DNA of 9,149 nucleotides from Prevotellaceae bacterium UBA3627. Its GTDB lineage: Bacteria; Bacteroidota; Bacteroidia; Bacteroidales; Bacteroidaceae. The translations under genes were made by a program, and so were the position numbers. The notes beneath the pieces were generated by a model, which was not told where the DNA came from, made no database searches, and saw only the letters and a list, made by a program, of their open reading frames with translations. The DNA is taken from positions 1 to 9,149 of the forward strand of contig DFLE01000056.1 in NCBI GenBank assembly GCA_002373375.1, given 5' to 3'. Of this stretch, positions 6,496 to 9,149 are shown piece after piece. Position 1 is the stretch's first letter. Every line of letters begins with the position of its first letter.

Positions 6496-7602
6496 ATGAA
6501 AAAGAAATATTATATAGACGCACTCAACAAGAGTACGTATGGAGTAAAGTATTATGATGCATGTTCAAAGCCACATTCCGATGCAGAGAAAATAGCATAC
6601 AGACTTGGTTTTGAGCCCAAGTACCTCTATGGCTGCCGCCTTTCCAAACTGGGTAAGCCTATATGGAAGAAGGTATTGCTGCACGCATACAACCTCTGTT
6701 GGCAAGCTTATGTACTGTGGCAGGCACACAAACTAAACAGCATAAAGGATTCATACATATTCCTGCAGTACGGTTTCTCCACCGAAGCCATGTTCTCCGT
6801 TATAAAGAAGCTCAAACGTAACGGCAACAGAATCATACTACTCATACATGATTTTGACACATTCAGAGTCGCAAGCGAGGGGTCCAGCACCAGCAAGACT
6901 TATCGCGACAAGATAATCAGAAACGAGAAGAAACTGATAGAATCCGTTGACGTGGCTATCGTCCACTCCAAGCCTATGGAAGAGCGGCTACGCAACATCG
7001 GCTACAAGAAAGACATCGTCATTCTTGAGTTCTTCGACTACCTGAACGACTACAAGCAAGAAGAATCCGCAACAGACATTCAGAATAATATAGACATCGT
7101 ATTTGCGGGTAATCTTGACAAGAGCGAATTCGTCAGGATGCTTCATAACATGGCCCCTGTGCCTGGCACACGTTACTTCCTTTACGGCAAATACAGTGGA
7201 GAACTTATAACGAATGACAACGTCATCTACAAAGGTGTTTTCCAGAATGACGACATCGAAGGCATTGAGGGTACCTGGGGACTTGTGTGGGACGGTGACA
7301 GCACCGACACCTGCGCCGGGAACTTCGGCGAATATCTTAAGATTAATGCGCCTTTCAAACTCTCCCTTTATCTTGCGAAGGGACTTCCTGTCATAGTATG
7401 GAAAGAAAGTGCCATGGCGTATTATGTTGAAAAATATCAACTTGGAATTACAGTAAACTCCCTTAATGACATAGCCCCGACTATCCGTGCTCTTAGTGAC
7501 AACCAGTTAAAGGCAATAAAAGAAAACATAGCCCTCTACTCACAGAAGGTAAAAGAGGGTGCTCAGCTCAGGGAGGCTCTTATTCAAGCCCTACGCGAAT
7601 AA
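6496..7602 (+). CDS. GT-B glycosyltransferase, Gtf3/WbbI (beta-1,6-galactofuranosyltransferase)-like
   Basis: The 368-residue protein looks like a GT-B sugar transferase of the Gtf3/WbbI type. An N-terminal Rossmann half with IILLIHDFDTFR at about 113-124 and VDVAIVHSKPMEERL at about 151-165 is followed by a C-terminal half. That half has IVFAGNL at 201-207, YFLYGKYSG at about 227-235, WGLVWDGDS at 261-269 and the donor-site stretch GEYLKINAPFKLSLYLAKG at 278-296, then PVIVW. This WGLVWDG...KINAPFKLSLYLA pattern is what I associate with bacterial enzymes annotated as beta-1,6-galactofuranosyltransferases or Gtf3. The sugar donor is not proven, and no UDP-galactopyranose mutase gene is in the window to support galactofuranose. 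No membrane segment is evident. It starts 5 bases after licD, so both probably work on the same surface glycan. A folded 3' region and a strong terminator follow. Confidence 0.75.
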   Translation: MKKKYYIDALNKSTYGVKYYDACSKPHSDAEKIAYRLGFEPKYLYGCRLSKLGKPIWKKVLLHAYNLCWQAYVLWQAHKLNSIKDSYIFLQYGFSTEAMFSVIKKLKRNGNRIILLIHDFDTFRVASEGSSTSKTYRDKIIRNEKKLIESVDVAIVHSKPMEERLRNIGYKKDIVILEFFDYLNDYKQEESATDIQNNIDIVFAGNLDKSEFVRMLHNMAPVPGTRYFLYGKYSGELITNDNVIYKGVFQNDDIEGIEGTWGLVWDGDSTDTCAGNFGEYLKINAPFKLSLYLAKGLPVIVWKESAMAYYVEKYQLGITVNSLNDIAPTIRALSDNQLKAIKENIALYSQKVKEGAQLREALIQALRE

Positions 7603-7604
7603 CG

Positions 7605-7675
7605 AGTGCCTTCCCCTAACACGCGTCAGTGCATGGAATTAAATGACAAGGGAGGTATGCGAGGCCTAAGGCACT
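7605..7675 (+). other. Candidate folded 71-base element in the 3' region of the glycosyltransferase transcript
   Basis: AGTGCCTT at 7605-7612 pairs perfectly with AAGGCACT at 7668-7675, closing a 71-base segment. Possible inner pairs are GCAT at 7631-7634 with ATGC at 7657-7660, and TTCCC at 7611-7615 with GGGAG at 7650-7654 (which competes with the outer stem). It begins two bases after the glycosyltransferase stop and lies before the main terminator. It lacks tRNA signatures such as a T-loop TTC. Its function is unknown. Confidence 0.35.
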
Positions 7676-7707
7676 GATACAACCAAACTGCATACACACA
7701 ACAACAA

Positions 7708-7746
7708 GGGCGGCAAGTCATCACGACTTGCCGCCCTCTCATTTTT
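7708..7746 (+). terminator. GC-rich Rho-independent terminator after the glycosyltransferase gene
   Basis: A perfect 13-bp stem (AGGGCGGCAAGTC at 7708-7720 with GACTTGCCGCCCT at 7726-7738) has a 5-base loop and leads into CTCATTTTT. It lies about 105 bases after the glycosyltransferase stop and should end the ATPase-licD-glycosyltransferase transcript. No matching A run lies upstream, so it looks one-directional. Confidence 0.9.
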
Positions 7747-7906
7747 AATCACTATCAAAAATTATCAGACAGTATTCAAAATCAGAATTGAAACCAATGT
7801 GTTGTATTATCTTCACTAACCAAACAAATCAATAACCTAAACAATATACTACAAAAACTTCTTCGTAACAGTCTTTACCGTCTGATGTCTGTTCCATTCG
7901 TCTCAC
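7747..7906. other. AT-rich convergent intergenic stretch, no gene seen
   Basis: With the two elements before it, this completes the roughly 300-base gene-free stretch from 7603. It lies between the glycosyltransferase terminator and the stop of the minus-strand His-rich gene. I see no credible reading frame, promoter or long repeat here. A weak minus-strand hairpin (7867-7873 with 7887-7893) near an A5 run at 7853-7857 is the only terminator-like signal for the minus-strand gene. Confidence 0.5.
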
Positions 7907-8182
7907 TTAACGATGGTTGTTGTGTCTGTGTGTTTTATGATGATGCATCTTTGCATTATGCTTAGCATGCTTTGCACGCCACTTCAGGCATTTCTTGCAG
8001 TCGGCATGCTGGCCGTGATGCTTCTTCAGATGCTTGTTCTTATGTTGCTTGTCTTTATGCACCACTACCATCTCTGTGCGCTGAGCCGGATGATGGTTTG
8101 ATACATAAACTACTCTCTTTGCTGATACTGACATCGCGCTCATCATAATGAGGCAAACGAGTGATAATATAGTCTTTTTCAT
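7907..8182 (-). CDS. Small exported His/Lys-rich protein with one CxxC motif
   Basis: I do not recognise a named family. The 91-residue product starts with a clear signal peptide: MKK, a hydrophobic core TILSLVCLIMMSAMSV, and a likely cleavage after SAMSVSA, before KRVVYV. No lipobox follows. The mature part of about 70 residues has 16 His, 14 Lys, 5 Arg and only 3 acidic residues, with clusters such as HKNKHLKKHHGQH and MHHHKTHRH. One CKKC lies in ADCKKCLKW. This composition suggests metal binding (Ni, Cu, Zn or Co) or binding to anionic surfaces in the periplasm or outside the cell; that is inference. I use the ATG at 8180-8182, not an in-frame TTG three codons upstream, because it gives a standard signal-peptide start and follows an A-rich leader. 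It has its own minus-strand promoter and is convergent with the glycosyltransferase gene. The coherent signal peptide plus promoter argue for a real gene, although the opposite strand is also open over part of it. Confidence 0.75.
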   Translation of the reverse strand: MKKTILSLVCLIMMSAMSVSAKRVVYVSNHHPAQRTEMVVVHKDKQHKNKHLKKHHGQHADCKKCLKWRAKHAKHNAKMHHHKTHRHNNHR

Positions 8183-8232
8183 AATCTTCAATCTTTTAGT
8201 TGTTAATACTCTTTGTTTCTTTTTTCTGAGAG

Positions 8233-8263
8233 CAAAGTTACGTCATAAAACTCATGTGACAAA
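8233..8263 (-). promoter_or_regulatory. Bacteroidota-type promoter for the His-rich exported protein
   Basis: Read on the minus strand, TTTG (plus 8260-8263) is followed after 19 bases by TAACTTTG (plus 8233-8240), an exact TAnnTTTG match. Transcription should start around plus 8225, leaving a leader of about 40 bases before the ATG at 8182. This supports the minus-strand gene as real. Confidence 0.75.
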
Positions 8264-8265
8264 CT

Positions 8266-8287
8266 CTTTTTCCCTAAAGAGAAAAAG
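8266..8287. repeat. 22-base imperfect palindrome between divergent promoters
   Basis: The arms CTTTTTCCCT and AGAGAAAAAG pair at 9 of 10 positions around a central AA. It sits just upstream of the minus-strand -33 box and about 47 bases before the plus-strand -33 box, where a shared operator could act. TTCCCTA recurs shortly after, at 8291-8297. Being AT-rich, it may be chance. Confidence 0.35.
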
Positions 8288-8334
8288 AAATTCCCTATCT
8301 CTGAGGAGGAAATCCCACCATAAGTCCGCATTTC

Positions 8335-8366
8335 TTTGGTCAATTGAGAAAAAAGCGTTACCTTTG
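8335..8366 (+). promoter_or_regulatory. Bacteroidota-type promoter for the AICAR formyltransferase gene
   Basis: TTTG at 8335-8338 and TACCTTTG at 8359-8366 are 20 bases apart and match the -33/-7 consensus. The expected start near 8372 gives a leader of about 30 bases before the ATG at 8405. I see no purine riboswitch in this short leader. Confidence 0.8.
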
Positions 8367-8404
8367 CATACATATTATATATAGTAATCACAAATTCACG
8401 ACAG

Positions 8405-9149
8405 ATGAAAGAATTACAACTGAAGTATGGCTGCAACCCAAACCAGAAGCCATCACGTATCTTCATGACCGAGGGCGAATTGCCCATCGAAGTACTTAAC
8501 GGTCGTCCAGGTTACATCAATTTCCTTGATGCGTTGAACTCTTGGCAGTTAGTAAAAGAGCTGAAAGCCGCTACCGGTCTGCCGGCAGCCGCAAGCTTTA
8601 AGCACGTAAGCCCTGCAGGAGCAGCCGTAGGACTGCCGCTGAGCGACACTTTGAAGAAGATATATTTCGTTGACGATGTAAAGCTGCCTCTTACACCTAT
8701 CGCCTCTGCCTACGCTCGTGCCCGTGGCGCCGACCGTATGTCAAGCTATGGTGATTTCATCGCCCTCTCTGACGAGTGCGACGCAGCAACAGCTACTCTC
8801 ATCAAACGTGAAGTGAGCGACGGCGTCATCGCTCCGTCATTCAGCGACGAGGCTCTGCAGATATTACGCGAGAAGCGCAAAGGCACTTACAACGTGATTA
8901 AGATAGACCCTGACTACGTACCCGCACCTGTAGAGACAAAGCAGTGCTTCGGAGTAACATTCGAGCAGGGACGCAACGAGGTAAAGCTGGACGACCCGGC
9001 ACTTTTTGAGAATATCCCGACAAAGTCAAAGACCTTCACACCAGAGGCTAAGCGCGACTTGATGATTGCCCTTATCACACTGAAGTACACACAGTCAAAC
9101 TCTGTTTGCTATGTAAAGGACGGACAGGCTATCGGCATCGGTGCCGGAC
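8405..9149 (+). CDS. purH: AICAR formyltransferase, single-domain PurH type (3' end outside window)
   Basis: The first 248 codons are present and the frame stays open to the window edge. The enzyme transfers a formyl group from 10-formyl-tetrahydrofolate to AICAR, the next-to-last step of IMP synthesis in the cytoplasm. It starts directly with the transformylase signature KYGCNPNQKPSRIF (7-20). The catalytic-type Lys-His pair is in SFKHVSPAGAAVG at about 64-76 and YARARGADRMSSYGDFIALS at about 104-123; QSNSVCYVKDGQAIGIGAG closes the visible part. No N-terminal IMP cyclohydrolase (MGS-like) domain precedes it: the ATG at 8405 is at the usual distance from a good promoter. It is therefore the stand-alone form and not the bifunctional PurH, and the cyclohydrolase must be elsewhere. 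The symbol is the closest common one. It is transcribed divergently from the His-rich gene. Confidence 0.9.
   Translation, partial: MKELQLKYGCNPNQKPSRIFMTEGELPIEVLNGRPGYINFLDALNSWQLVKELKAATGLPAAASFKHVSPAGAAVGLPLSDTLKKIYFVDDVKLPLTPIASAYARARGADRMSSYGDFIALSDECDAATATLIKREVSDGVIAPSFSDEALQILREKRKGTYNVIKIDPDYVPAPVETKQCFGVTFEQGRNEVKLDDPALFENIPTKSKTFTPEAKRDLMIALITLKYTQSNSVCYVKDGQAIGIGAG

Noticed and set aside
6988..7440. 150-codon minus-strand open frame within the glycosyltransferase gene
   Set aside because: The plus strand encodes an intact GT-B protein across the whole stretch; the minus frame has no promoter or recognisable domain.
7605..7675. tRNA-like length and 7-8 bp closing stem
   Set aside because: No T-loop TTC, no recognisable D-arm or anticodon arm, and no CCA-type end.
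7867..7893. Possible minus-strand terminator for the His-rich gene
   Set aside because: The stem is only 7 positions with one mismatch and a 13-base loop, and the T run lies nine bases away; too weak to call.
7913..8101. Plus-strand open frame opposite the His-rich gene, giving a Met/Leu/Cys-rich hydrophobic peptide
   Set aside because: It looks like the complement of His/Lys codons. The minus strand has the signal peptide, start context and promoter.

Overview
The window looks like chromosomal DNA of a Bacteroidota bacterium, probably a Prevotella/Segatella-type Bacteroidales. Three intergenic regions carry the Bacteroidota promoter pattern (a TTTG or TTG box, about 19-20 bases, then TAnnTTTG). 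Start codons lack strong Shine-Dalgarno sequences and follow A-rich leaders. The DnaE and AICAR formyltransferase proteins fit that phylum. The genus is my inference and no search was run.

Layout. Positions 1-1442 hold the C-terminal part of dnaE (replicative DNA polymerase III alpha). A tight same-strand series follows: a KdsD-type arabinose-5-phosphate isomerase (1474-2448), an IspD/TarI-family cytidylyltransferase (2516-3232) and an extended SDR nucleotide-sugar enzyme (3229-4200). The last two overlap by ATGA. A strong, possibly bidirectional hairpin terminator (4277-4327) closes this unit. Next come a new Bacteroidota-type promoter, a 37-base nested palindrome built from TTGCGTAA/TTACGCAA units, and a stand-alone AAA+/STAND-like ATPase (4396-5514). 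A LicD-family phosphotransferase (5603-6490) and a Gtf3/WbbI-like GT-B glycosyltransferase (6496-7602) follow with no visible promoter of their own. A long GC-rich terminator lies at 7708-7746. On the minus strand, 7907-8182 encodes a small exported protein very rich in histidine and lysine with one CxxC. Its promoter diverges from that of a 3'-truncated single-domain AICAR formyltransferase gene (8405 to the window end).

How the genes may work together. KdsD normally makes D-arabinose 5-phosphate for Kdo. IspD/TarI-type enzymes load alcohol or polyol phosphates onto CMP. LicD enzymes transfer phospho-groups from CDP-linked donors to glycans. Together with an SDR and a glycosyltransferase, this suggests a surface-glycan locus that adds a phospho-substituent such as a polyol phosphate. 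The actual donor cannot be read from sequence. The ATPase gene sits inside this locus under its own promoter and palindrome, so it may be an inserted cargo gene or may set expression of the downstream licD and glycosyltransferase genes.

The points most worth a second look are the nested palindrome at the ATPase promoter, the His-rich CxxC exported protein, the possible CDP-donor pathway, and a folded-looking 71-base element just after the glycosyltransferase stop codon. I saw no CRISPR array, tRNA, rRNA, transposase or attachment site.
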